Assembly: GCA_028705415.1 (NCBI GenBank)
Contig: JAQWDO010000002.1
Coordinates: 1 to 26,698, forward strand
Direction: 5' to 3'
Source: Dehalococcoidales bacterium
Lineage (GTDB): Bacteria; Chloroflexota; Dehalococcoidia; Dehalococcoidales; CSSed11-197
DNA length: 26,698 nucleotides
This document shows, one piece after another, positions 6,760-15,552 of this stretch. Below the pieces are notes generated by a model. That model was not told the origin of the DNA and made no database searches. It was given only the letters and a program-made list of their open reading frames with translations. The number at the start of each line of letters is the position of its first letter. Position 1 is the first letter of the stretch. Made by a program: the position numbers and the translations under genes.

Positions 6760-8349
6760 TTACAGATTGCAGTAATGTTTCAACAACCAGTATTCCAGGC
6801 TGTCTGCCAGGGCGAGCCAGCTTGCCTCGATTATGTTGGTAGAACTGCCAACTGTTCTCCACTGGTTTTCACCATCAGTCGATTCAATCAGCACCCTAAC
6901 CAGAGATTCTGTTCCGGTGCTTTCTTCCAGAATACGAACTTTGTAATCAACCAGTTTTGCCACCGAAAGACTGGGGTAGTTTTCCAGCAGGGCTTTGCGT
7001 AATGCATTATCCAGTGCATTCACCGGGCCATCTCCTTCGGATACGGTGTGCATGATACAGCCATCAACCTTAACCTTGACCATAGCCTCGGAAAGCAGTT
7101 CCTCCCGATTGTTGTTGGAAGGATGGCGCCGTCTCTTTTCCACCAGTACCATAAAGTCCACCAGCTCAAAGGGAGTTTTATAGCCTGGCAATGCCCGGTG
7201 CAAGAGTAAATCAAATGATGCTTCGGCATTCTCATACTGGAAACCACGGCTTTCAAGAGATTTTACCTGTTCTACCAGCTTTTGTGCTTCAGCTCCCGAC
7301 GGAGGCAACGGAACACCGATTTCTTTTGCACGGAATATTATATTGGATTTGCCGGCGAGTTCGCTGACAAGCGTGCGGGTTTTGTTGCCGACAAGTACCG
7401 GATCTATATGCTGATAACTCTGCGACCATTTGCTGATACCGGATACATGCAATCCTCCCTTGTGCGAGAAAGCGCTCGCTCCAACATACGGCAAATATGC
7501 ATCTGGCTGGAGGTTTGCCACTTCACTCACAAACCGGGAGACTTCAGTAAGCCGGGCAAGCTGCTCATCGCTGATGCAATTTATCCCCATTTTAAGTTTG
7601 AGAGCCGGAATTATGGAGCATAGATTGGCGTTTCCGCAACGTTCACCATATCCATTGATGGTTCCTTCAACATGGCTTACCCCTGCAGTTACTGCAGCCA
7701 GACTGTTGGCAACTGCCAGTTCAGAATCGTTGTGAGCATGAATACCAATATCGACAGTCACTGCCTTTTTGGCAGCAGCAATCATATTCCTTATCTCATC
7801 TGGCAGCGTGCCTCCGTTCGTATCACATAAAACCAGGCACTTGGCACCGGCAACGGCGGCAGTTTTTAATACATCGAGCGTGTAATCAGGGTTATGTTTA
7901 AAACCGTCGAAGGCGTGTTCCACATCAACAAAGACTTCCATGCCGCTTGATTTCAAGTATTCTATCGACTGCCTGATCATGCGCAAGTTTTCTTCCAGGT
8001 CAACTTGCAGGACCTGCCTGACATGCAGGTCCGACCCTTTGGCTACAATGTTTACCACATTGACGCCAGAGTTAACCAGAGAAAGCAGGTTGGCGTCTTT
8101 TTCCGGGCTTGCCCCTGGCCGGCAGGTGCTTCCAAATGCAACCAGTCTGGCATGGCATAGCCCCAGGTCTTTTGCCTGCGAGAAGAACTCAGCATCTTTA
8201 GGATTTGAACCCGGCCAACCACCTTCAATATAACTTACACCAAGCTCATCTATCTTGCGGGCGATTGTAATCTTGTCCTTCACGGTGAGGGATATGCCCT
8301 CACGCTGAGAACCATCTCTGAGCGTAGTATCGTATAGTTCCACCATCAT
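6760..8349 (-). CDS. cimA: (R)-citramalate synthase
   Basis: A 529-residue enzyme of the LeuA/homocitrate synthase superfamily (DRE-TIM metallolyases). It condenses pyruvate and acetyl-CoA to (R)-citramalate, the first step of threonine-independent isoleucine synthesis. The catalytic barrel begins with YDTTLRDGSQREG (D7), and the metal-binding IGIHAHND (H204, H206) is followed by VEGTINGYGERCGNANL. The motif YIEGGWPGSNPKD near residue 40 and the length, longer than LeuA, mark the CimA type (the TIGR00977 group) rather than isopropylmalate synthase. The C-terminal third (about 390-520) is the LeuA dimer domain that carries feedback inhibition. Two ATG codons at 8349 and 8346 are both possible starts. 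It is the last gene of the operon, 4 bases behind leuB. Confidence 0.9.
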   Translation of the reverse strand: MMVELYDTTLRDGSQREGISLTVKDKITIARKIDELGVSYIEGGWPGSNPKDAEFFSQAKDLGLCHARLVAFGSTCRPGASPEKDANLLSLVNSGVNVVNIVAKGSDLHVRQVLQVDLEENLRMIRQSIEYLKSSGMEVFVDVEHAFDGFKHNPDYTLDVLKTAAVAGAKCLVLCDTNGGTLPDEIRNMIAAAKKAVTVDIGIHAHNDSELAVANSLAAVTAGVSHVEGTINGYGERCGNANLCSIIPALKLKMGINCISDEQLARLTEVSRFVSEVANLQPDAYLPYVGASAFSHKGGLHVSGISKWSQSYQHIDPVLVGNKTRTLVSELAGKSNIIFRAKEIGVPLPPSGAEAQKLVEQVKSLESRGFQYENAEASFDLLLHRALPGYKTPFELVDFMVLVEKRRRHPSNNNREELLSEAMVKVKVDGCIMHTVSEGDGPVNALDNALRKALLENYPSLSVAKLVDYKVRILEESTGTESLVRVLIESTDGENQWRTVGSSTNIIEASWLALADSLEYWLLKHYCNL

Positions 8350-8353
8350 AGCT

Positions 8354-9448
8354 CTATACCAGCTTGCTCCTTACCAGTTGCCCCATTTTAGAGGTGCCGA
8401 CGATTGTTCCTGACTCGTTAATTATATCAGATGTGCGATAGCCCTGTGCCAGTACTTCCTGCACCGCTGTTTCAATTGCACTGGCTTCTTGTTCCAGGTT
8501 GAAAGAATACCTGAGCATCATCGCAGTGGTCAGGATTGTAGCAATTGGATTAGCAATATCTTGCCCGGCAATAGTAGGTGCGCTTCCGTGAACCGGTTCA
8601 TATAATCCAAAGATTTTTAAACCGGCGCCCGGTACGGCCGCCAGGCTCGCCGAAGGAAGCATGCCAAGCGAACCAGCAAGAACCGAAGCCTCATCGGTAA
8701 GAATGTCCCCAAACATGTTTTCGGTAACCACAACGTCAAAATACCTCGGATCCTGCACAAGCTTCATGGCACAGGCATCGACAAGCAGGTGCTCAAGCGT
8801 TACATCCGGGTACTCCCTTGCCACCTCGTCGGTAACCTGGCGCCACAGCCTCGAGGACATAAGCACATTTGCCTTGTCCACACTGACAAGTTGCTTCTTG
8901 CGCTGGCGTGCAAGCTCAAAGCCCACCCTTACGATACGGGCGATTTCCTGCTCTGAATAAACCATGGAATCAACCGCTCTTCGGCCCCTGGTGGTTTCCC
9001 ATCGACGCTTTGGTTTTCCGAAATATACTCCGCCGGTAAGCTCGCGCACAAAGACAAAATCAGTTGACCTGATTGCTTCAGGCTTAAACCGCGTATTGTT
9101 TTCCAGCTCTTGATATACCTTTACCGGCCGTATGTTTGCAAACAATCCCAAACCTTTTCTGATCGCCAGCAAACCGTCCTCAGGCCTTATGTCGTTATCC
9201 GGCTTATCGTAACGTGGATCTCCAACAGCTCCGAGTAGAACAGCGTCGCTCTTGCGGCAGACTTCAAGCGTAAAACCGGAAAGGGCAGTGCCTTCAGCTT
9301 CAATCGCCGATCCTCCAATCAGGCCGTAATTCAGAGTAAAGTTATGATTAAACACCTGGCTTATAACCTTGAGGGTTTCTACAGCTTCATTGACTACTTC
9401 CGGGCCTATACCATCACCCGGTAATACCGCAATTGTATAATTTGCCAT
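8354..9448 (-). CDS. leuB: 3-isopropylmalate dehydrogenase
   Basis: A 364-residue NAD-dependent decarboxylating dehydrogenase, full length. It oxidises 3-isopropylmalate in leucine synthesis and very likely also the methylmalate formed from citramalate, because cimA follows directly. Family motifs seen are the N-terminal IAVLPGDGIGPEV, the substrate-binding FVFVRELTGGVYFG, the catalytic region VDKANVLMSSRLWR, and the metal- and NAD-binding VTENMFGDILTDEAS followed by GSAPTIAGQDIANPIA. The ribosome binding site AGGAG overlaps the leuD stop, suggesting coupled translation. Confidence 0.96.
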   Translation of the reverse strand: MANYTIAVLPGDGIGPEVVNEAVETLKVISQVFNHNFTLNYGLIGGSAIEAEGTALSGFTLEVCRKSDAVLLGAVGDPRYDKPDNDIRPEDGLLAIRKGLGLFANIRPVKVYQELENNTRFKPEAIRSTDFVFVRELTGGVYFGKPKRRWETTRGRRAVDSMVYSEQEIARIVRVGFELARQRKKQLVSVDKANVLMSSRLWRQVTDEVAREYPDVTLEHLLVDACAMKLVQDPRYFDVVVTENMFGDILTDEASVLAGSLGMLPSASLAAVPGAGLKIFGLYEPVHGSAPTIAGQDIANPIATILTTAMMLRYSFNLEQEASAIETAVQEVLAQGYRTSDIINESGTIVGTSKMGQLVRSKLV

Positions 9449-9455
9449 TTTTCTC

Positions 9456-9950
9456 CTATCCTGCCGCCAGTTTTTGACGGGTATATTCTATCAATCCTCC
9501 ACTCTGGATAATATTCCTCATAAAATCCGGGTACGGCTTGGCCTGAAAGGTCTCTCCGGTGGTAAGGTTTTTTATGATCCCATGCTCTAAATCTACTTCA
9601 AGTTGATTTCCGTTATTAATACCATCCACTGCTTGCGGACATTCCATCAGGGGCAGTCCGATGTTAATGGCGTTACGGAAGAATATTCTGGCAAATGTTT
9701 TGGCTATTACACATGTCACGCCTGATGCCTTGATACACAGGGGAGCATGTTCCCGGGATGAGCCGCATCCAAAATTGGAACCTGCTACTATAAAATCACC
9801 GGGGTTTACGGCCCGGGCAAACGCAATATCAATATCTTCCATGCAGTGCCGGGCGAGTTCCCCCGGATCACTGACATTCAAATACCGGGCTGGAATAATG
9901 GCATCGGTATCAACATTGGCTCCATATTTGTATACATGTCCTGTTTTCAT
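9456..9950 (-). CDS. leuD: 3-isopropylmalate dehydratase small subunit
   Basis: A 164-residue small (swivel-domain) subunit of isopropylmalate isomerase, the partner of LeuC. The signature GSNFGCGSSREHAP covers residues 57-70. The start VYKYGANVDTDAIIPARYL is typical of the short archaeal-like LeuD, which pairs with the 417-residue LeuC seen here rather than the enterobacterial type. AGGAG lies 7 bases ahead of the ATG. In this operon it is separated from leuC by a methyltransferase gene, which is unusual because the two subunits are usually adjacent. It probably also isomerises citramalate for isoleucine synthesis. Confidence 0.95.
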   Translation of the reverse strand: MKTGHVYKYGANVDTDAIIPARYLNVSDPGELARHCMEDIDIAFARAVNPGDFIVAGSNFGCGSSREHAPLCIKASGVTCVIAKTFARIFFRNAINIGLPLMECPQAVDGINNGNQLEVDLEHGIIKNLTTGETFQAKPYPDFMRNIIQSGGLIEYTRQKLAAG

Positions 9951-10008
9951 ATCATTCTCCTGGAATTAATCCTGCTTAACGTTTCAATTCGCTGTTTGAA
10001 ACCCGGTT

Positions 10009-10617
10009 TTATACCCTCGACCAGGCTTTTTCATATTTTTTTTCAAATACTCCTTGAAAATCTCTCCACAGCAACCGCCCAGTTTCTTCTTTATGGAGAG
10101 TGATAAAACCTTCATCCTGAAGCATGCGAACAAGTTTTACGGTATCGAGATCGTATATTCCAAATTTAATTGATGATGTTGCATCCATCCTGGTAACCCA
10201 CTCCGGATACACAAGCTCGGCCGTGATAAACACTCCACCAACTTTCAAAACGCGTCCAATTTCCGTAATTGCTTTATACCAATCCGGAATATGATGGAGA
10301 ACACCGAAGGCAATAACAACATCAAAAGCCCGCTCTTCAAAAGGAAGCGACCGGGCATCAGCTACCTGGTATTTAATTTGAGCCGGGCAGGGTTGGCTTT
10401 TCGCCGCTTCAAGTTCATCTTGGTCAATATCAATTCCGATAAACTCCCCATTGTAATTCTCGGCCAGAAATCGTGTTATCACTCCTCTGCCACAACCGAT
10501 ATCCAAAAATACCCCCGCCTGGCCGGATGGAGCATGAGAAAGCAGTTTTTTGGCAAGCCTTTCTCCGCTTTTACCGGTGAAAGAGCGATTTACCATCCAC
10601 TTTTCGATTATGTTCAT
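10009..10617 (-). CDS. Class I SAM-dependent methyltransferase inside the leu operon
   Basis: A 202-residue methyltransferase of the Methyltransf_11/UbiE-like group. Motif I is VFLDIGCGRGVITRF (residues 36-50). The acidic residue binding the SAM ribose is in GIDIDQDELEAAK (D63). VADARSLPFEERAFDVV and FGVLHHIPDW give the later motifs, and GRVLKVGGVFITAE is the usual strand-5 region. The substrate cannot be predicted. It starts 6 bases after the leuC stop and ends 58 bases before leuD, so it is cotranscribed with leucine genes. A role in branched-chain amino acid metabolism is not obvious; it may be a passenger. No sign of decay. Confidence 0.88.
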   Translation of the reverse strand: MNIIEKWMVNRSFTGKSGERLAKKLLSHAPSGQAGVFLDIGCGRGVITRFLAENYNGEFIGIDIDQDELEAAKSQPCPAQIKYQVADARSLPFEERAFDVVIAFGVLHHIPDWYKAITEIGRVLKVGGVFITAELVYPEWVTRMDATSSIKFGIYDLDTVKLVRMLQDEGFITLHKEETGRLLWRDFQGVFEKKYEKAWSRV

Positions 10618-10623
10618 AGCTGT

Positions 10624-11877
10624 TTACTGCAAATCTTCCGGGCTGATAATATTTCCACTTATCGCACTGGCAGCGGCTACCGCGGGGTTTGACAGATATA
10701 CTTCTGATTTAGGACTTCCCATCCGGCCAACAAAATTGCGGTTGGTGGTTGCTATAGCCCTTTCTCCGGCTGCCAGGATTCCCATATGCCCCCCAAGGCA
10801 GGGTCCGCAGGTCGGTGTGCTAAACGCGCAGCCCGCTTCGATAAATATTTCAACCAGCCCCTCTTTAAGGGCTTGCATATAAACGGATTGCGAACCGGGT
10901 ATTACAATACAGCGCACTGTGCTTGCAACATTTCTGCCTTTGAATATGGTTGCCGCAATCCTCAAGTCTTCAATTCGACCGTTGGTACAACTACCAATTA
11001 CCGCCTGGTCGATCTTGATGTTCCCGGCCTGGCTGACAGGCCTGGTATTGGAAGGCAGATGCGGAAACGCTACCTGGGGCTCCAGATTGGAAACATCATA
11101 AGTAACAACCCTGGTATATTCTGCGTCTGTTTTCTGTTTGTTTGCCGTAAAAGGCCTCTGGGTACGCTCTTTTTCGTAATTGACAGTTTTTTCATCTGCA
11201 TAAAATAGCCCTGCTTTCGCTCCGGCTTCGATAGCTATATTAGCCATAGTAAACCTGCCTTCGAGTGAAAGGTGGTCGATTGCCCCTCCGCCAAATTCCA
11301 TTGCCGCATACAGCGCCCCATCAACCCCGATATCCCCAATAGCATGTAATATAAAATCCTTGCCCCCGACCCACCGCCGTGGCTCGCCGACATAGTTAAA
11401 ACGAATAGTATCGGGAACTTTCATCCAGATATGTCCTGTAGCCATTGCTGATGCGATGTCGGTTGAACCCATTCCGGTGGCAAAAGCCCCCAATGCCCCG
11501 TAAGTACAAGTATGGGAATCAGCACCAATAATCACTTCCCCGGGTGCGACAAGACCTTCTTCATGAAGAAGTACATGCTCGATACCTACCCGTCCAACTT
11601 CATAGTAATGGCAACCCTGCTGCAAACAGAACTCTCTTACCATTTTTGCCTGTTCTGCTGAAGCGATATCCTTGTTTGGAGTGAAGTGGTCAGGCACCAT
11701 TACTACTTTTTTCGGATCAAATACCCGGCTTACCCCGATCTTGTTAAACTCGCGTATCGCAATCGGACCGGTAATATCATTCGATAGCACCATATCAACA
11801 TTTACTTCGACAAAGTCGCCGGGACTTACCCGCTCTTTTCCGCAGTGGGCTGCCAGAATCATTTCTGCTAAAGTCAT
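10624..11877 (-). CDS. leuC: 3-isopropylmalate dehydratase large subunit
   Basis: A 417-residue aconitase-family subunit that binds a [4Fe-4S] cluster. The three cluster cysteines are C297 in GSCTNGRIEDL and C357/C360 in TPTCGPCLGGHMG. VPDHFTPNKD and GADSHTCTYGALGAFATGMG are the active-site stretches. The length of about 420 identifies the short LeuC/homoaconitase-like type found in archaea, Chloroflexota and clostridia, not the enterobacterial form of about 466. With LeuD it isomerises 2-isopropylmalate to 3-isopropylmalate and probably citramalate to methylmalate. AGGGGA is 7 bases ahead of the ATG. Confidence 0.96.
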   Translation of the reverse strand: MTLAEMILAAHCGKERVSPGDFVEVNVDMVLSNDITGPIAIREFNKIGVSRVFDPKKVVMVPDHFTPNKDIASAEQAKMVREFCLQQGCHYYEVGRVGIEHVLLHEEGLVAPGEVIIGADSHTCTYGALGAFATGMGSTDIASAMATGHIWMKVPDTIRFNYVGEPRRWVGGKDFILHAIGDIGVDGALYAAMEFGGGAIDHLSLEGRFTMANIAIEAGAKAGLFYADEKTVNYEKERTQRPFTANKQKTDAEYTRVVTYDVSNLEPQVAFPHLPSNTRPVSQAGNIKIDQAVIGSCTNGRIEDLRIAATIFKGRNVASTVRCIVIPGSQSVYMQALKEGLVEIFIEAGCAFSTPTCGPCLGGHMGILAAGERAIATTNRNFVGRMGSPKSEVYLSNPAVAAASAISGNIISPEDLQ

Positions 11878-11908
11878 GAAGATTCCCCTTATGTTAAGTA
11901 TTTAATGT

Positions 11909-12304
11909 TTAGTTTTCCCGTTTTATCAGGAGAACAAACAGTGCAATGACGGTTGCGGCAAGCCCCAAATAGTAGAGACCGGCACCAACAGACAGCCCGA
12001 TTCCAGCAGCTATCCAAATACTGGTTGCCGTAGTTAAACCCTTCACTCCACCGGAATCCCGATGAAGAATGGCGCCGGCACCAATAAACCCGATGCCGGT
12101 AACAATGCCAGCTGCAATCCGCGAAGGGTCCCCTCCGGTAAAGCCTTCTATGGAAACGGCTGTAAATAGTGCTGAACCAAGCGAAATCAAGGCAAGGTCC
12201 CGGACACCAGCCGGTTTACCTGCTTTCCGTCTTTCATACCCTATGACTCCACCCAAAACGGCAGCCAGAAGCAACCTCAATATTATTTCTACTTCTGTCC
12301 ACAT
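11909..12304 (-). CDS. MgtC/SapB family membrane protein
   Basis: A 131-residue protein with about four membrane helices. The conserved MgtC core is clear: RLLLAAVLGGVIGYERRKAG at the start, AGVRDLALISLGSALFTAVS, then PSRIAAGIVTGIGFIGAGAI and GLTTATSIWIAAGIGLS. This domain occurs in MgtC, a virulence factor linked to magnesium limitation and F-type ATPase inhibition in Salmonella, and in many proteins of unknown role. The short form, without the C-terminal soluble domain of MgtC, is common. It sits between leuA (12 bases upstream) and leuC (31 bases downstream), an unexpected place. The start rests on the ATG at 12304 next to a weak AAGGA. Confidence 0.9.
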   Translation of the reverse strand: MWTEVEIILRLLLAAVLGGVIGYERRKAGKPAGVRDLALISLGSALFTAVSIEGFTGGDPSRIAAGIVTGIGFIGAGAILHRDSGGVKGLTTATSIWIAAGIGLSVGAGLYYLGLAATVIALFVLLIKREN

Positions 12305-12316
12305 CGTCCTTGCTCT

Positions 12317-13831
12317 TTATCCATTATTACCTTCAGCCAGCAAACGGTTGAGTGCATTCATATAAGCTTTGGCACTGGCAGTAATTATATCTGTGTCAGC
12401 CCCTCGGCCGGTATAACTGATTCCCTGGCTTTCAATCCTGATCAAAACCTCGCCGATTGCGTCCAGGCCTTCAGTAATCGATTTTACCGTAAACTCGGTA
12501 AGGGAATTGGGAACTTTTACGATGCGGTTTATCGCTTTGTAAACCGCATCAATCGGCCCTGAACCCAATGCCGCATCACCTCTCAATTCCCCATCCGGGC
12601 AATTGAGCATCACTGCTGCGGTCGGTATTCCATCACCACAGGTCACCTGAAGCTTCTCAAGATGGTAAGCTCCAGCATAAATGCGCTTCTCATCAGCAAT
12701 CAGAGACTCAATATCCCTGTCGGTTACCTGCTTCTTCTTATCTGCCAGATCTTTGAAAGCATCGAAGGCATGCTTAAAATCCTCTTCGCCCAGATTATAA
12801 CCAAGTTCTGCCAGCCTTTCTTTGAAAGCATGGCGCCCGCTTAGTTTCCCCATTACCAGCGAAGAAGAAGGCACGCCCACCTTCTGCGGATCAATAATTT
12901 CGTAGGTCTTGGGCATTTTTATTACGCCATCCTGATGGATTCCCGACTGGTGGCGAAAGGCATTCATGCCCACAATAGCCTTGTTTGGCTGAACCTGGAA
13001 ACCGGTTATTTCACTGACCAGGCGGCTGGTACGATATATTTGCTCGGTATGTATACCGGTATTCACATCATAAAGATCCTGGCGGGTGCTAATTGCCATG
13101 ACGACTTCTTCCAATGATGCATTACCGGCTCTTTCTCCAATTCCATTGATTGTGCATTCAACCTGGCCTGCTCCGCCTTTCACCGCTGCCAGAGAGTTGG
13201 CAACAGCCAGACCCAGGTCATTATGGCAATGGACGCTTACCACCGCTTTCTGTATATTTGCCACGTTTTCAAAAAGTGATGAGACAAGCCCGCCAAATTC
13301 ATCCGGCATTGCATAACCAACCGTATCCGGAATATTTACCGTTGTCGCCCCCGCAGCTATAGCCGCCTCTACCAAGCTGTAAATAAAACCATGATCAGCA
13401 CGGGTAGCATCCATTGGAGAGAATTCGACGTTGGAAGTATACCTGGCAGCATGAGCTACCATCGTACGGGCCAGCTCGAGCACTTCTTCCGGACTCTTGT
13501 GTAACTGATGAGCCATCTGTATACTCGATGCAGATATGAAAACGTGAATGCGGGGATTGTTTGCGTCTTTGATAGCCTCCCATGCCCGATCGATATCTTT
13601 CACATTTGCCCTGGCAAGGGCACAAACGGAAGATTCCCGAATGCGGGAGCCAATCAGTTTTACAGCTTCATAATCTCCGGGCGATGATATGGGGAAGCCG
13701 GCTTCTATTACATCTACTCCCAGTTTTTCAAGCTGGAGAGCAATTTCCAGTTTTTCTTCCCGGTTCAGGGTAGTTCCGGCTGCCTGTTCTCCATCCCTCA
13801 GGGTAGTATCAAAGATAATAATGTTTTTCAT
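12317..13831 (-). CDS. leuA: 2-isopropylmalate synthase
   Basis: A 504-residue enzyme that condenses 2-ketoisovalerate with acetyl-CoA, the committed step of leucine synthesis. The barrel begins with IIFDTTLRDGEQAAGTTL (D8). The metal ligands are in VHCHNDLGLAVANS (H201, H203), followed by GQVECTINGIGERAGN. RHQSGIHQDG marks the subdomain after the barrel, and residues from about 365 make the C-terminal regulatory domain through which leucine inhibits. The GQVECTINGIGERAGNASLEE form and normal length distinguish it from the citramalate synthase at the end of the same operon. GAGGAG lies 7 bases ahead of the ATG. Confidence 0.96.
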   Translation of the reverse strand: MKNIIIFDTTLRDGEQAAGTTLNREEKLEIALQLEKLGVDVIEAGFPISSPGDYEAVKLIGSRIRESSVCALARANVKDIDRAWEAIKDANNPRIHVFISASSIQMAHQLHKSPEEVLELARTMVAHAARYTSNVEFSPMDATRADHGFIYSLVEAAIAAGATTVNIPDTVGYAMPDEFGGLVSSLFENVANIQKAVVSVHCHNDLGLAVANSLAAVKGGAGQVECTINGIGERAGNASLEEVVMAISTRQDLYDVNTGIHTEQIYRTSRLVSEITGFQVQPNKAIVGMNAFRHQSGIHQDGVIKMPKTYEIIDPQKVGVPSSSLVMGKLSGRHAFKERLAELGYNLGEEDFKHAFDAFKDLADKKKQVTDRDIESLIADEKRIYAGAYHLEKLQVTCGDGIPTAAVMLNCPDGELRGDAALGSGPIDAVYKAINRIVKVPNSLTEFTVKSITEGLDAIGEVLIRIESQGISYTGRGADTDIITASAKAYMNALNRLLAEGNNG

Positions 13832-13875
13832 GTTTTTACTCCTCGTATTTGCTTTGCTCTTGTACAGCAGGGCAA

Positions 13876-13904
13876 CCCCTCCGCCCCGTTACCAGGGGGA
13901 GGGG
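13876..13904. repeat. GC-rich palindrome between ilvC and leuA
   Basis: CCCCTCC (13876-13882) and GGAGGGG (13898-13904) form a 7-base stem that can extend inward by three G-C pairs (13884-13886 with 13895-13897). The loop is about 8 bases. No T-run follows in the operon direction, so it is not a standard terminator. It is in a 164-base gene-free stretch (13832-13995) in which nothing else stands out. It could be an RNA-processing or stability hairpin, or one copy of a dispersed intergenic palindrome. Confidence 0.55.
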
Positions 13905-13995
13905 CCAGTAAGGATGAGAGCAGCCTTTATCGAGAAGCGTTTAAACATTCTAATTCAAAGCACCTTAATTCTTAATGATATGCCTGTATGGCGTT

Positions 13996-14994
13996 CTATT
14001 TTTTATCCTTGAGCCATGGCATCATCTCTCTGAGTTCCCCTCCAACCTCTTCTATCAGTTCATGCTCTTCAATGCGCTTTAAAGCGTTATATACAGGCCG
14101 GTTTGCCTGGTTTTCCAGTATCCATTCTTTGGCAAAAGTACCATCCTGAATCTCAGTTAGAACCTGCGCCATTTCTTCCAGAACACACTCGTTGATAATC
14201 CGCGGGCCACGGGTATAATCTCCATATTCAGCGGTATCACTAATCGAATAGCGCATATAGCTCATACCACCTTTGTACATTAAATCAACAATCAGTTTGA
14301 GTTCATGCATGCATTCAAAATATGCTATCTCGGGCTGGTATCCGGCTTCGACCAGAGTATTGAACCCGGCTTTGACCAGTGAGGTAACTCCACCACAGAG
14401 AACAGCCTGTTCACCAAATAAATCTGTTTCCGTTTCTTCCTCAAAAGACGTTTCAAGTACTCCGGCTTTTCCGGAGCCAATACCAGCGGCGTATGCAAGC
14501 GCAATATCAAGCGCCTGGCCACTGGCATCCTGTTGAACCGCAACCAGTGCCGGAGCCCCGGTTCCTTCAACATAGACCTGGCGCAGCATATGGCCCGGGC
14601 ACTTGGGAGCTATCATGGTTACATCTACGTCTTCCGGTGGCACTATCTGGCCGTAATGAATGTTAAAACCATGAGCAAACATCAGCATTTTTCCGGCTTT
14701 CATTTCCGGCTCAACCGACTGGTGGTATATCTTTGACTGAATTGTATCCGGCGCAAGCATCATCACTACATCTGCTTTAGCAGCAAGCTCTCTTGCTTCC
14801 ATTACCTCAAAACCGGCTTCGACCGCCGCCTTCCAGCTCTTGCCTCCCGGCACTTCCGCAACAATTACCTTTATCCCGCTATCCCTCAGGTTCTGAGCCT
14901 GGGCATGCCCCTGGCTGCCATAGCCAATAATACCAATCACTTTGTTTTTTATGAGTTCCAGGTTGCAATCTGAGTCATAATAAATAGTTGCCAT
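13996..14994 (-). CDS. ilvC: Ketol-acid reductoisomerase (class I)
   Basis: A 332-residue enzyme that isomerises and reduces acetolactate or acetohydroxybutyrate in valine, leucine and isoleucine synthesis. The nucleotide-binding motif GYGSQGHAQAQNL begins at residue 24. The metal-binding part includes DLFGEQAVLCGG and ECMHELKLIVDLMYKGGMSYM. The length fits the short class I form. The cofactor-specificity loop reads IVAEVPGGKSWKAA (residues 44-57), where NADPH enzymes usually have GLRPGSxSW. The arginine and first serine that hold the NADPH phosphate are Val and Gly here, so NADH use is possible. GGAAGGT lies 5 bases ahead of the ATG. The 60-base gap to ilvN is very AT-rich. Confidence 0.96.
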   Translation of the reverse strand: MATIYYDSDCNLELIKNKVIGIIGYGSQGHAQAQNLRDSGIKVIVAEVPGGKSWKAAVEAGFEVMEARELAAKADVVMMLAPDTIQSKIYHQSVEPEMKAGKMLMFAHGFNIHYGQIVPPEDVDVTMIAPKCPGHMLRQVYVEGTGAPALVAVQQDASGQALDIALAYAAGIGSGKAGVLETSFEEETETDLFGEQAVLCGGVTSLVKAGFNTLVEAGYQPEIAYFECMHELKLIVDLMYKGGMSYMRYSISDTAEYGDYTRGPRIINECVLEEMAQVLTEIQDGTFAKEWILENQANRPVYNALKRIEEHELIEEVGGELREMMPWLKDKK

Positions 14995-15054
14995 AGAATA
15001 CCTTCCTTCGTTCTTTCTTTATATTATTATATTAGTGTAGTCATTTATTTATAT

Positions 15055-15552
15055 TTATATTGATGCGTTGTCACCACGAGTCATTGCAATGCATCCTGTG
15101 CGAGCTATTTCCTTTATCCCGAATGCCTTCAATAACTTGTAAAGTGTATCCACCTTGGGAGTGTCCCCGGTGACTTCCACAGTCAGCGAATCTGCCGATA
15201 CATCAACAATTTTAGCCCGAAATATGGTGACAATCTGGATAATCTCACTGCGGGTTCCCGGATTGGCGTGCACCTTGATCAGTGCAAGCTCCCGGGTAAT
15301 TGTATCGCGCTGTGTAATATCGGTCACCTTGACCACATCAATGTTTTTTTCCAGCTGCTTTCTCACCTGTTCTACCTGAACAGTAGACCCATCGACAACA
15401 ATAGTAACCCTGGAAATATTGTGCAGTTCGCTGTGTCCAACAGCAATGGAATCCATGTTAAAGCCACGGCGCCTGAACAGACTCGAAATACGGTTGAATA
15501 CGCCGGGTTTATCCAGGACCAAAGCTACTATAGTGTGCTTTTGCGTGGCCAT
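15055..15552 (-). CDS. ilvN: Acetolactate synthase small (regulatory) subunit
   Basis: A 165-residue regulatory subunit (the IlvH/IlvN type). The N-terminal ACT domain (about 5-75) starts with HTIVALVLDKPGVFNRISSL and contains RRGFNMDSIAVGHSEL. The C-terminal ALS_ss domain (about 80-160) contains RELALIKVHA and ends with EIARTGCIAMTRG. It binds valine and adjusts IlvB activity. Its start lies inside the ilvB 3' end (25-base overlap), so the two subunits are probably made by coupled translation. GAGGT precedes the ATG. Confidence 0.96.
   Translation of the reverse strand: MATQKHTIVALVLDKPGVFNRISSLFRRRGFNMDSIAVGHSELHNISRVTIVVDGSTVQVEQVRKQLEKNIDVVKVTDITQRDTITRELALIKVHANPGTRSEIIQIVTIFRAKIVDVSADSLTVEVTGDTPKVDTLYKLLKAFGIKEIARTGCIAMTRGDNASI

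Noticed and set aside
13832..13995. Small gene in the ilvC-leuA gap
   Set aside because: No frame with a ribosome binding site and reasonable composition was seen; only the palindrome stands out.
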